From Alistipes finegoldii DSM 17242 (GTDB lineage: Bacteria; Bacteroidota; Bacteroidia; Bacteroidales; Rikenellaceae): DNA of 64,000 nucleotides. Shown here one piece after another: positions 55,097-63,529 of the stretch. The DNA lies in NCBI RefSeq assembly GCF_000265365.1, contig NC_018011.1, forward strand, positions 2,745,501 through 2,809,500, read 5' to 3'. Below the pieces are notes generated by a model. That model did not search any database. It worked only from the letters and a program-made list of their open reading frames with translations, and had not been told where the DNA came from. Both the position numbers and the translations under genes were made by a program. Position 1 is the stretch's first letter, and the number at the start of each line of letters is the position of its first letter.

Positions 55097-56203
55097 ATGA
55101 GGGCGACACCCCAGACCTTCCTGCGGTTTATTGCGGGCGCGGCGGTTGCTGCGGCCGTCCTCTTTCTGGTCTGGTACTTCCGGTCGATCGTCGTCTATGT
55201 GCTGATCTCGGCCGTGCTGGCCGTCATGGGCAATCCGCTGGTCAAACGGCTCGCGGCATTGCATATCAAGGGCTGGAAAGTGCCCCGCTGGCTGGCGGCG
55301 CTGGCGACGCTGATCGTCATCTGGGTGGTGCTGGCGACATTGTGTTCGCTGTTCGTGCCGCTGGTCTTCAATAAGATCTACCAGTTGTCGAACGTCGATT
55401 TCGCCACCGTCGTGGCGAGCATCGAAGAACCGATAGCCCGCGCCCAAAGCTACCTGCACGAATTCTTCGCCATGCCCGAAAGCACCTTCTCGCTCTCGGA
55501 GGCCCTCGCGTCGGCGCTCAAGCAGGTGATCGACATCGAGTCGCTCAACACGGTCTTTGCGTCGATCGTCAATGTCGTGCTCTCCTCCGTGATCGCTATT
55601 TTCTCCATCACCTTCATCACCTTCTTCTTCCTGCGGGACGAGGGGCTTTTCTATGCTATGATTACGGCGATGTTCCCCGAACGTTATCACGAGAACATCA
55701 CCCGTGCGCTCGACTCCGTAACCCTCTTGCTGGCGCGCTATTTTACGGGAATCCTCTCCGAAAGCCTGCTGTTGATGGTCGCCGTGTCGCTGACGATGAT
55801 GGCCTTCGGGATGAAAGCCGCCGACGCGGCGTTCATCGGGCTGGTCATGGGCGTGATGAACGTGGTGCCCTATGCCGGGCCGCTTATCGGCGGCGTGGTT
55901 TCGGTCTTCGTGGGCATCGTGACCCCGATCGGGGGCATGACCGTGGGGCATACGGCCGTCGTCATCATCGGTTCGCTGCTGATCCTCAAGGGGCTCGACG
56001 ACTTCGTGCTGCAGCCGACGCTCTATTCGTCGCGCGTCAAGGCGCATCCGCTGGAGATCTTCCTCGTGATTCTGATCGCCGGGTCGCTGGCCGGAATCCT
56101 CGGCATGCTGCTGGCGATTCCCTCCTATACCGTACTGCGCGTCTTCGCCAAGGAGTTCTTCTCGCAGTTCAGTCTGGTGCGTAAACTGACCGAAAAAATC
56201 TGA
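55097..56203 (+). CDS. AI-2E family (PerM-like) transporter
   Basis: 368 aa with about eight hydrophobic helices. N-terminal pair (FLRFIAGAAVAAAVLFLVWYF, YVLISAVLAVMGNPLV), a soluble middle, and the C-terminal helices with LVMGVMNVVPYAGPLIGGV and GLDDFVLQPTLYSSRVKAHPLEIFLVILI, typical of the family. Substrate unknown; relatives include TqsA and sodium/proton antiporters. Its TGA overlaps the next start by one base. Confidence 0.9.
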   Translation: MRATPQTFLRFIAGAAVAAAVLFLVWYFRSIVVYVLISAVLAVMGNPLVKRLAALHIKGWKVPRWLAALATLIVIWVVLATLCSLFVPLVFNKIYQLSNVDFATVVASIEEPIARAQSYLHEFFAMPESTFSLSEALASALKQVIDIESLNTVFASIVNVVLSSVIAIFSITFITFFFLRDEGLFYAMITAMFPERYHENITRALDSVTLLLARYFTGILSESLLLMVAVSLTMMAFGMKAADAAFIGLVMGVMNVVPYAGPLIGGVVSVFVGIVTPIGGMTVGHTAVVIIGSLLILKGLDDFVLQPTLYSSRVKAHPLEIFLVILIAGSLAGILGMLLAIPSYTVLRVFAKEFFSQFSLVRKLTEKI

Positions 56204-56568
56204 TGGAAAAGGTGATTATCGAGGGCGTTGTGGAACACGGACGCCGGCTCGGACGCGAGCTCGGATTTCCGACGGCGAACGTGGCCGTTCCCGATTCCGT
56301 CGCCGCGGAGGACGGCGTTTACCGTTCGCGCGCCGAGGTGGACGGAGCGGTTTACGACGCGATGTCGAACCTCGGCCGCAATCCTTCGGTCGGCGGGACG
56401 GCGCGGCGTCTCGAAACGCATATTTTCGGCTTCCGCGGGGCGTTGTACGGCCGTATGCTGCGCGTGGAACTGCTCGAAAAGATCCGCGACGAGCGGCGGT
56501 TCGATACGCTGGAGGAGCTGCGGGCGCAGATCGAAAAAGACAAGGAATATATTTTGAAATTAAAATAA
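56203..56568 (+). CDS. Stand-alone riboflavin kinase domain protein
   Basis: 121 aa. Matches only the C-terminal riboflavin kinase half of bifunctional RibF: VVEHGRRLGRELGFPTANV (substrate/Mg-binding GxPTAN), DGVYRSRAEVDGAVYDAMSNLGRNPSV and a final LRAQIEKDKEY helix. There is no N-terminal FAD synthetase. It may make FMN from riboflavin, or be a paralogue with a regulatory role, if a complete RibF exists elsewhere. One-base start/stop overlap with the AI-2E gene and 6 bases before ahcY. Confidence 0.88.
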   Translation: MEKVIIEGVVEHGRRLGRELGFPTANVAVPDSVAAEDGVYRSRAEVDGAVYDAMSNLGRNPSVGGTARRLETHIFGFRGALYGRMLRVELLEKIRDERRFDTLEELRAQIEKDKEYILKLK

Positions 56569-56574
56569 ACAGTT

Positions 56575-57984
56575 ATGTATTTAGACTTGACAATGCCCTA
56601 CAAGGTAGCCGACATGTCGCTGGCCGGGTGGGGACGCAAAGAGATCGAGATCGCCGAGCACGAAATGCCCGGACTGATGGCCGTGCGCCGCAAGTACGGT
56701 CCGCAGAAGCCGCTGAAAGGCGTGCGCGTCATGGGTTCGCTGCATATGACCATCCAGACCGCCGTGCTGATCGAGACCCTCGTGGAACTGGGCGCCGACG
56801 TGCGCTGGTGTTCGTGCAACATCTTCTCGACGCAGGACCATGCCGCCGCCGCGATTGCCGAGACGGGCGTTCCCGTTTTCGCATGGAAGGGCGAGACGCT
56901 GCCCGAATACTGGTGGTGTACGGCCATGGCGCTGTCGTTTCCGGGCGGCAAAGGCCCGCAGCTGATCGTGGACGACGGCGGCGATGCGACGCTTCTGATT
57001 CACAAGGGCTTCAAAGCCGAGGACGACGCTTCGACGCTCGATTACGAACCCTCCTCCTATGAAGAGGAGGTGATTATCGACACGCTGAAGAAGGTGCTTG
57101 CCGAGGACAAGGATAAATGGCACCGCACGGTGGCCGAATGGAAGGGCGTCAGCGAGGAGACCACTACGGGCGTACACCGGCTCTACCAGATGCAGGAAGC
57201 GGGCGAACTGCTCGTTCCGGCCATCAACGTCAATGACTCCTGCACCAAGTCGAAATTCGACAACCTCTACGGCTGCCGCGAGTCGCTGGCCGACGGCATC
57301 AAGCGTGCGACCGACGTGATGATCGCCGGCAAGGTGGTGGTCGTGTGCGGCTACGGCGACGTGGGCAAGGGGTGCGCCGCTTCGATGCGTTCGTACGGAG
57401 CGCGCGTTATCGTGACCGAGATCGACCCGATCTGCGCCCTGCAGGCGGCGATGGAGGGCTTCGAGGTGAAGACCGTCGAAAGCGCTCTCGGCGAAGGCAA
57501 TATCTTCGTGACCTGCACGGGCAACTGCGACATCATCACGCTGGAGCATATGGAGCGGATGCGCGATCAGGCGATCGTCTGCAACATCGGCCACTTCGAC
57601 AACGAGATACAGATGGCGCGGCTCGAAAAGTCGGGCGCCGTGAAGACCAATATCAAGCCGCAGGTCGATAAGTTCACCTTCCCCGACGGACATTCGATTT
57701 TCGTGCTGGCCGAAGGCCGTCTCGTGAACCTCGGCTGCGCTACGGGCCATCCCTCGTTCGTGATGTCGAACTCCTTCACGAACCAGTGTCTGGCGCAGAT
57801 GGAACTCTGGCAGGAGAAGCTCGAAGTGGGCGTTTACCGTCTGCCCAAGCATCTCGACGAAGAGGTGGCGCGCCTGCATCTGGACAATCTGGGCGTGGAG
57901 CTGACCCGCCTGACCGAAAAACAGGCGGATTATATCGGCGTGAGTCCCGACGGTCCCTACAAGGCGGAGCATTACCGCTATTGA
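56575..57984 (+). CDS. ahcY: Adenosylhomocysteinase
   Basis: 469 aa. Hydrolyses S-adenosylhomocysteine to adenosine and homocysteine in the methyl cycle; uses tightly bound NAD. Seen: VRVMGSLHMTIQTAVLIETL, CNIFSTQDHAAAAIA, INVNDSCTKSKFDNLYGCRESL, the NAD-binding VVVCGYGDVGKGCA, EIDPICALQAAMEG, TCTGNCDIIT, and the C-terminal PDGPYKAEHYRY. Full length. In B12-using organisms homocysteine feeds the cobalamin-dependent methionine synthase, a functional link to the B12 locus, though not a positional one. Confidence 0.97.
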   Translation: MYLDLTMPYKVADMSLAGWGRKEIEIAEHEMPGLMAVRRKYGPQKPLKGVRVMGSLHMTIQTAVLIETLVELGADVRWCSCNIFSTQDHAAAAIAETGVPVFAWKGETLPEYWWCTAMALSFPGGKGPQLIVDDGGDATLLIHKGFKAEDDASTLDYEPSSYEEEVIIDTLKKVLAEDKDKWHRTVAEWKGVSEETTTGVHRLYQMQEAGELLVPAINVNDSCTKSKFDNLYGCRESLADGIKRATDVMIAGKVVVVCGYGDVGKGCAASMRSYGARVIVTEIDPICALQAAMEGFEVKTVESALGEGNIFVTCTGNCDIITLEHMERMRDQAIVCNIGHFDNEIQMARLEKSGAVKTNIKPQVDKFTFPDGHSIFVLAEGRLVNLGCATGHPSFVMSNSFTNQCLAQMELWQEKLEVGVYRLPKHLDEEVARLHLDNLGVELTRLTEKQADYIGVSPDGPYKAEHYRY

Positions 57985-58063
57985 GACCGGCGGCATCCGG
58001 CATGGAAAAAGAGGATACCCGTGAATGAAGTGCACCCCAAATATTGGACGGATTAGTATTTGT

Positions 58064-58858
58064 TTAGATGGCATGAGTTCGGTATTGTACCGGGCTCATG
58101 TTGTTTAAGTATTTCTTTATCCGCTTGTTATTGTAGTAGTCGATATATTCTTCCAATTCTTTTCGGAAATGGTCTATGGATGAGAATTTTTGCAAATATA
58201 ATAATTCGGACTTCAATAATCCAAAGAAACTTTCCATAGCAGCGTTATCCAGACAGTTACCCTTGCGCGACATGCTCTGTGTAATACCTTTCTGTCTTAA
58301 ACGGAGCTGATACTGCTTCATCTGATACTGCCAGCCCTGGTCGGAATGCAAGACAATACCCGGAGAATCCGGTATTCTGGCAAACGCATCGTCCAGCATC
58401 TTCATGATCTGCATAAAGTTAGGGCGTTCAGCTATTTTATAGCTAATAATCTCCCGGTTATATAAGTCCATAATCGGCGATAGATATAACTTTACGCCGC
58501 AAACCGAAAATTCCGTAAGGTCAGTAACCCACTTCTGATTCGGTTTTTCGGCTGCAAAGTCGCGTTGCAGAAGATTGGGCGCTATCCGTCCGATCTGTCC
58601 TTTGTATGAACAGTATTTACGGAGCCTGACCTGACTTTTTATCCCGCAAATATTCATCAGCTTAAGTACGGTTTTGTGATTTATCGCATATCCGATCTTA
58701 TTCATTTCAACGGTAATGCGCCGATAACCATAACGCCCCTTATGTTCGTGATATAACCTTATAATACTCTCTTTTTCGCGAGCATATTTATCGGGTTGTT
58801 TTGATTTTCTGAAGTGATAATAAAATGTGCTTCGCGCCATCCCTGCGGCTTTGAGCAA
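58064..58858 (-). CDS. IS3-family transposase OrfB (DDE integrase)
   Basis: About 264 aa. HTH_21-type N-terminus (RSTFYYHFRK, HKGRYGYRRITVEMNK), then the rve integrase core with the DDE triad: D in KWVTDLTEF, D in VLHSDQGWQY and E in NAAMESFFGLLKSE. No ATG near the start: the listed first codon is TTG and the frame remains open upstream across the end of orfA. This fits synthesis of an OrfAB fusion by programmed frameshifting, as in other IS3 elements. Confidence 0.93.
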   Translation of the reverse strand: MLKAAGMARSTFYYHFRKSKQPDKYAREKESIIRLYHEHKGRYGYRRITVEMNKIGYAINHKTVLKLMNICGIKSQVRLRKYCSYKGQIGRIAPNLLQRDFAAEKPNQKWVTDLTEFSVCGVKLYLSPIMDLYNREIISYKIAERPNFMQIMKMLDDAFARIPDSPGIVLHSDQGWQYQMKQYQLRLRQKGITQSMSRKGNCLDNAAMESFFGLLKSELLYLQKFSSIDHFRKELEEYIDYYNNKRIKKYLNNMSPVQYRTHAI

Positions 58859-58881
58859 TACTGAAAGCCGGCACTGCGGCC

Positions 58882-59406
58882 TTAGTCCTTCGATGGCTTG
58901 GGCTCTTTCCCGCTCTCGCGGACAATGCGCTCCTCGACTAAGGCCTGCAATTTTTTTAAGTAAGCATTCTCGGCACGAAGATACTCCAGTTCCTTAAGCA
59001 ACTCTTCGTGCGGAGTCGTTTTGAGTTTGACTTTTTTAGTCTTCGATTTACTCATGGCCGGCCTCCTTCTTTGCGGTTTACGCCGCAGGCCTTCAGCACC
59101 TTGGTTTTGATAGAGCCGCTCCCATTGACGAATAACAAAAGGGCCCGGAATGCCGAAATGCACTGCTGTCTCCAGCAAAGATAGATGATTTTGGTGCATA
59201 TGCTTCAAAACTGACAACTTAAATTCTGCACTGTAGCTACCGTGGCGCAGCTTAAGGCCGGCAAGGCCATGGCGCTCGAATAATGTTACCCACAAGTGAA
59301 CTTGCGAGCGGCCACAGCCCAAGTGACATCCGGCTTCCCTAACCGAAAGTCCGCCTTCGAGTACCAGTTTTACGGCCTTTAAACGAATCTCATAATTATA
59401 TTTCAT
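58882..59406 (-). CDS. IS3-family OrfA, HTH protein
   Basis: 174 aa from ATG 59406 (MKYNYEIRLKAVKLVLEG). Two helix-turn-helix modules (LSVREAGCHLGCGRSQVHLWV and LSLLETAVHFGIPGPFVIRQW) and a C-terminal coiled coil (HEELLKELEYLRAENAYLKKLQALV). Binds the IS ends and regulates or joins the transposase. A longer start (TTG 59430) would lie inside the right inverted repeat and is disfavoured. Confidence 0.92.
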   Translation of the reverse strand: MKYNYEIRLKAVKLVLEGGLSVREAGCHLGCGRSQVHLWVTLFERHGLAGLKLRHGSYSAEFKLSVLKHMHQNHLSLLETAVHFGIPGPFVIRQWERLYQNQGAEGLRRKPQRRRPAMSKSKTKKVKLKTTPHEELLKELEYLRAENAYLKKLQALVEERIVRESGKEPKPSKD

Positions 59407-59485
59407 AAAAAACACCCCAAAAGTGTCCAACTTTTGGGGTGCAGTACAGAAGGTATCCTCTTTTCGTTTTCAACCGTTCCGCAGA

Positions 59486-60751
59486 TCAGCGGCGGCGGGG
59501 AAGGGCCTGCGGATGTGCGAGTCGGTTGGCTGCTGCGACCGCAGCCTTATATGCCGAAGGTGCCTGCTGGGGCGTTACGGCGGGTATCTCCGCGGGCAGG
59601 GTCACCGTGTAGCAGGCCGGGACGCCGGGAACGCCGTCGGCATCGTAGGCCATGTAGATCACTTCGAAGGTTTCGTTTGCCATCGAAACGTCCCAGAACG
59701 TGACGTCGTAGTAATAGAATCCGTCGGCGCTCACTTCCAGATCCATGCTGCTTTTCCAGCCGGAGTAGTAGCCGTCGTAGTCTTCGCCGTAGGCATTGGC
59801 GAGCGACGAGAAATACTGGCGCCAGTAGGATGTCTCCTTTTTGGCGAAATCGCCCTTGTAGTAGCCGTCCTCGTAGCGGAATGCGCGGGCGCCGGCGGTC
59901 GGTTCGAAACGGTATACCGTTGCGAAGCAGTTTTCGGGGGCGCCTTCGAGTTCGGAGGAGTTGACCACCACGTGCTGGATGCGCAGCGCGGCCTCGCTCT
60001 GGCCCTGATCGCCCGACGACGAGCGTGCCGGAGTCTTGAGTTTGGCCCAGTTGAGCTTGCCGAAATTGCCGTCGGCATCGACGCCGACTACGGCGAGGAT
60101 GTACTCGGTGGAGTATCCCCAAGACGATTCGGTCAGCGTGTTGTTGGAGATGGGTTTTTGGGCACTCAGATACCCGATCATGTCCTCTTCGGTGTTAGGC
60201 TCGAAATCGGGATCGTCCGGGTCGTCGTCGAAATAGCTGCCGTATACGCACGTGGCGTAATAGGCGACGGTCTTGTCGTTGGGGGTAAACGTAGCCGTGA
60301 TGCGGCAGTAATAGCTGGTGCGTTCTTCGTAGTTGACTTCGAACGTCACCCACGGACCTGAGAGATATTCTGGTTCGTCGGTCGTTACCGGGCATTCGCA
60401 CCACTCCGAGTCGAGCGTCTTTTCGCCGTCGCCTAGCGCCTTGATGCGGAAAGTGTAGGCTGTCGATGCTTTCAGGTCGGTGAAAGCTGCCGAGAGCGCA
60501 TCGGTGTTGGTTTCGGGAACGATCACCGTGATTGCGCCGTGGGGATTCTTATGCTGCAGGGTATAGGTGTACGATACGGCTCCTTCGACCGCTTCCCATG
60601 AGATTGCAAAGGAGTCGGAGGTGATGTCCGATGCAACCGGGGCCGGCGGCATCACGGCTTCCGGTTCCGGAACGGTCGGATCATCGTCGGAGCAGGAAAT
60701 CCCCCCCCCTGCCAAAATGAAAAGCAGCAGATACGGTAATAATTTTTTCAT
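59486..60751 (-). CDS. Surface lipoprotein with FN3-like domain and G9 tract
   Basis: 421 aa. Signal MKKLLPYLLLFILAGGGISC with lipid-attachment Cys at residue 20. Residues about 35-125 form a fibronectin type III-like domain (PPAPVASDITSDSFAISWEAVEGAVSY; KASTAYTFRIKALG). The rest is a pair of unrecognised beta-rich parts (YYCRITATFTPNDKTVAYYATCVYG and later an aromatic, DGYY-rich region), then a basic Pro/Arg tail ending LPRRR. The three Gly codons in the signal peptide are an unbroken run of nine G, a possible phase-variation switch. Monocistronic and divergent from the DUF4988 lipoprotein. Function unknown. Confidence 0.87.
   Translation of the reverse strand: MKKLLPYLLLFILAGGGISCSDDDPTVPEPEAVMPPAPVASDITSDSFAISWEAVEGAVSYTYTLQHKNPHGAITVIVPETNTDALSAAFTDLKASTAYTFRIKALGDGEKTLDSEWCECPVTTDEPEYLSGPWVTFEVNYEERTSYYCRITATFTPNDKTVAYYATCVYGSYFDDDPDDPDFEPNTEEDMIGYLSAQKPISNNTLTESSWGYSTEYILAVVGVDADGNFGKLNWAKLKTPARSSSGDQGQSEAALRIQHVVVNSSELEGAPENCFATVYRFEPTAGARAFRYEDGYYKGDFAKKETSYWRQYFSSLANAYGEDYDGYYSGWKSSMDLEVSADGFYYYDVTFWDVSMANETFEVIYMAYDADGVPGVPACYTVTLPAEIPAVTPQQAPSAYKAAVAAANRLAHPQALPRRR
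60701..60709. repeat. Nine-base G:C homopolymer in lipoprotein signal peptide
   Basis: C9 on the plus strand, G9 in the sense strand of the leftward lipoprotein gene, coding Gly-Gly-Gly just before the lipobox Cys. A one-base slip would shift the frame after about 18 codons. Confidence 0.95.
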
Positions 60752-61166
60752 AACGTGTGGGATAAAAGAGTTGAAGATTTTTGATGAATAAAAAAAATTG
60801 CGAAACGAATTTACTGGTTTTCTCCGAAAATTCCAATACCCGTTCGCCCTCCGCGGAAGTCGTCCGAAAACGGATTGTAACTGTAATATTCGGTTTGTTT
60901 TATAATTTTTTTCTTTTCCTGCGGATGGAATTTGCAGGGTTTTTTCGAACCGGGGCCTGAAAATTACGATTCGTAATTTTAATTTTTTTTCGGATTTTTT
61001 TCGACCGGGTGCGCAAATGAAAGCGGGACTTGCGCACTGCCGTTATCGGTCTGCCGGGGCGGAATTATCCGCAGACTTCATCCGTCAGCCGTGCGCAGAT
61101 ACTCCTGTTTGCGGGCCGTTTTTTCGGACGGCTGTTAAATATTGTCTCCTCTGTTTTTCCGATCGA

Positions 61167-61197
61167 TTGCTTTTTGCCGTGAAAATACTTATCTTTG
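61167..61197 (+). promoter_or_regulatory. Promoter of DUF4988 lipoprotein gene
   Basis: TTG (61167-61169), 20 bases, TATCTTTG (61190-61197). Leaves an untranslated leader of about 120 bases before the ATG at 61322. The divergent gap 60752-61321 is AT-rich in its left half and holds no supported gene. Confidence 0.65.
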
Positions 61198-61321
61198 AAC
61201 GGGTTTACCGATTCTGCAAGCTGTTTCTATCCGTATATGATCATATAATATTGTCGGCAGAGACTTGGTGTTGCGCCGTCATGTATCCGACCCTACTTTT
61301 GTTTAACTTAAATAAATTGCT

Positions 61322-63451
61322 ATGAAATTTTTTACGATGCGGAGACTGGCCGCCTGCGTGGCTGCCCTGCTCCTTGTTTCCCCCCCCCTGCTGACGGGTT
61401 GCGACGACTATGACGACTCGGAACTGTGGCAGAATGTGAACGACCTGAAGAGCCGGATCGAGGCTCTCGAAACCAAGATCGGCCAGATGAACACCGAGAT
61501 TGCGGCCCTCCAGAAAATCGTGGACGATGCGGTGACCGTCGTCAAGGTCGAAAAGGGCGCCGACGGCTATGTCATCTATTTTTCGGACAACACGACGGCC
61601 GAGATCAAGAACGGCACGGCCGGAGCCGACGCACCCGTTATCGGCGTCAAGCAGGATACGGACGAGGTCTACTATTGGACGATCACGACCGACGGCAAAA
61701 CCGAGTGGCTGATGGCCGGCGGCGCGAAACTGCGCGTGACGGGCGAAAGCGTCAAGCCCGTGATGTCGGTCGATGACGAGGGCTACTGGACGATCAGCTA
61801 CGACGGCGGCAAGACCTCCGAGCGGATTCTCGATGCCGCGGGCGATCCCGTTTCCGCCGTGACCGAGGGCAGCAGCATCGGTTCGCTGTTCAAGAGCGTC
61901 AATTACGACGACAACAATGTCTATTTCGAACTGAGCGACGGTTCGATCGTGACGGTGCCCGTGCGCAGCAATTTCTACATGCTGATCCGCAAGGCGCCCG
62001 AAGTCGCGACTTTCGTTTTCGGCGAGACCAAGGTCTGGGACGTCGAGTCCGCCGGGGTGACGAAAACCCTTGTTTCGAAGCCCGACGAGTGGAAGGTGAC
62101 CTATGCCGACGGCAAGCTGACGGTCACGGCCCCGACCGAAGCGCATAAGGAGTGCGCCGATCTGCGGGGTACGGTGGGCATCACCTACTTCAGCGCCAAC
62201 GGTCAGGCCGACGCCGTGATGATGGACGTCGTGGCCGACGCCGACTACAGGGGCGAGACCGTGGGTGAAGATTTCACGGTCAATATCACGGAGATCACCG
62301 ATAAGATTGTTACGATGGCCGTTACCCCGAAGAATACCGAGACATATTGGTATGTAGGATATGGTACGAAAGAGGAAATCGACGCTAAAGGGACTGATTA
62401 TCTGGTCAAAGCCCCTAACGGTTACCTTTCGATGCTGGGATTCTATGCCACCATGGGCTGGCTCGACAATTATGCCAGCAAGGGGATGAAATCGGACCTT
62501 TCGTTAAGTATCGGGTTGCAACCCGCTACGGAATATTATGCCGTGATATTTGGCTTTGAAGCCAATGCCGCCACTTCCAGCAGCACCCTTACCACAGGTG
62601 TGATGACGGTTCCTTTCAAGACTCAGGAGCCGGTCGTAATCAATACCGTTTACCGCATCGACGTCTCCGACGTGTCGTGGTACGGCGCCAAGTACGTCTG
62701 CGTTCCGTCGGACGATCTGGGGTACCTCCACGGTTTTATCCGCAAGTCGGAATTCGACACTTATGACGATGACGCCGCCTTTATGACGTCGCGTATCGAG
62801 ATTTACAAGAAGGCCTACAAAGACGAACTGGAGAGCGGCGCGCTGACATGGGCCGATCTGACCTTCACCGAAACGCAGACTGTCGTGGCTCCGGCCTATA
62901 TCGAAGAGGCAGGCGCTACGCGCATGGGACTGGTCGATGATACGGAGTACTATGTCTATGCCTTCTCCTGCACCGACGGCAATGCCACCTCGCCGTTGTC
63001 GAAGGCAGCCTTCAAGACCGGAAAATTCACCCCTTCCGAGGAGTGTACGTTCGAAATCACCACCACGGTCGAGCGTCAGGACGTAACGGTGAACGTCGTG
63101 CCGTCGAACAGGAACGTCACTTATTATTTCAGCGTCACCAGAGCCGCGCAGCAGGAGCAGTTCGACGCCGACCTGCAGTTTGCCGTGGACGACCTGATCT
63201 GGACCAAGATATGGGCCGAGTCGCAGCAGATCACGCTCTCCAGCATGCTTTCGAAGGGTGAGGACAGCAACAAGTGGACCGACCTTTGGGCCGCGACGGC
63301 TTATATCGTTTGCGCCTACGGCGTTTCGGAGGACGGGACGATCACGACGCGTCCGACCCTCGCCCGCTTCGTGACGAAGGGGACGATTGACCAGACGAGC
63401 GTGAAAAACGCCGCCGCGAGCGCCATGGGCGGCAAGGTCTTCCGCCGTTAG
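61322..63451 (+). CDS. DUF4988-type surface lipoprotein with C9 tract
   Basis: 709 aa. Signal MKFFTMRRLAACVAALLLVS with lipobox LLTGC (Cys about residue 27). It is followed by a coiled coil (ELWQNVNDLKSRIEALETKIGQMN, about 34-70) and the DUF4988/PL29 N-terminal-like module (VTVVKVEKGADGYVIYFSDNTTAEI; YWTITTDGKTEWLM; YWTISYDGGKTSERI). The C-terminal half has several FN3-like or Ig-like units (VNITEITDKIVTMAVTPKNTETYWYVGYG; TFEITTTVERQDVTVNVVPSNRNVTYYFSV). Ends GGKVFRR. No lyase catalytic domain is seen. Codons Ser-Pro-Pro-Leu in the signal are encoded across a run of nine C. Function unknown; surface display likely. Confidence 0.88.
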   Translation: MKFFTMRRLAACVAALLLVSPPLLTGCDDYDDSELWQNVNDLKSRIEALETKIGQMNTEIAALQKIVDDAVTVVKVEKGADGYVIYFSDNTTAEIKNGTAGADAPVIGVKQDTDEVYYWTITTDGKTEWLMAGGAKLRVTGESVKPVMSVDDEGYWTISYDGGKTSERILDAAGDPVSAVTEGSSIGSLFKSVNYDDNNVYFELSDGSIVTVPVRSNFYMLIRKAPEVATFVFGETKVWDVESAGVTKTLVSKPDEWKVTYADGKLTVTAPTEAHKECADLRGTVGITYFSANGQADAVMMDVVADADYRGETVGEDFTVNITEITDKIVTMAVTPKNTETYWYVGYGTKEEIDAKGTDYLVKAPNGYLSMLGFYATMGWLDNYASKGMKSDLSLSIGLQPATEYYAVIFGFEANAATSSSTLTTGVMTVPFKTQEPVVINTVYRIDVSDVSWYGAKYVCVPSDDLGYLHGFIRKSEFDTYDDDAAFMTSRIEIYKKAYKDELESGALTWADLTFTETQTVVAPAYIEEAGATRMGLVDDTEYYVYAFSCTDGNATSPLSKAAFKTGKFTPSEECTFEITTTVERQDVTVNVVPSNRNVTYYFSVTRAAQQEQFDADLQFAVDDLIWTKIWAESQQITLSSMLSKGEDSNKWTDLWAATAYIVCAYGVSEDGTITTRPTLARFVTKGTIDQTSVKNAAASAMGGKVFRR
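61380..61388. repeat. Nine-base C homopolymer in second lipoprotein signal peptide
   Basis: C9 in the sense strand, codons 20-23 of the DUF4988 lipoprotein, four codons before the lipobox Cys. Mirrors the tract in the divergent neighbour 671 bases away. Confidence 0.95.
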
Positions 63452-63475
63452 CCGTTCCGGACATACTGAAAACGG

Positions 63476-63505
63476 GAACGCCGCAGGAGATTTCCTGCGG
63501 CGTTC
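63476..63505. terminator. Bidirectional terminator hairpin
   Basis: Perfect 13-bp stem GAACGCCGCAGGA/TCCTGCGGCGTTC with a 4-base loop between convergent DUF4988 and M16 genes; right side continues TTCGTTT, left side is weak in A. Confidence 0.75.
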
Positions 63506-63529
63506 TTCGTTTCTGCGGATTCCGGCGCG

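Larger units (their letters stand above)
58031..59443 (-). mobile_element. IS3-family insertion sequence (IS150-like group)
   Basis: Element of about 1.41 kb bounded by terminal inverted repeats: left TGCACCCCAAATATTGGAC (58031-58049) and right, read inward, TGCACCCCAAAAGTTGGAC (59443-59425), 17 of 19 matching. Contains orfA and orfB. Base composition is clearly more AT-rich than the flanking core genes. No clear 3-4 bp target duplication is visible (AAG on the left against GTA on the right), so the target repeat was lost, or the ends differ slightly. Confidence 0.92.
58007..59464. terminator. Terminator hairpin split by an IS element
   Basis: AAAAGAGGATACC (58007-58019) is perfectly complementary to GGTATCCTCTTTT (59452-59464). 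Together, without the IS, they would form a bidirectional 13-bp terminator between convergent ahcY and the 421-aa lipoprotein gene. The IS (58031-59443) lies in what would be the loop. Confidence 0.75.

Noticed and set aside
58020..59450. Target-site duplication of the IS3 element
   Set aside because: The 3-4 bases beside the two inverted repeats do not match, so no duplication is claimed.
61017..61325. Rightward 102-codon frame before the DUF4988 lipoprotein
   Set aside because: It runs through the promoter and leader of the next gene and overlaps its start; Cys- and Phe-rich composition is typical of non-coding AT-rich DNA.
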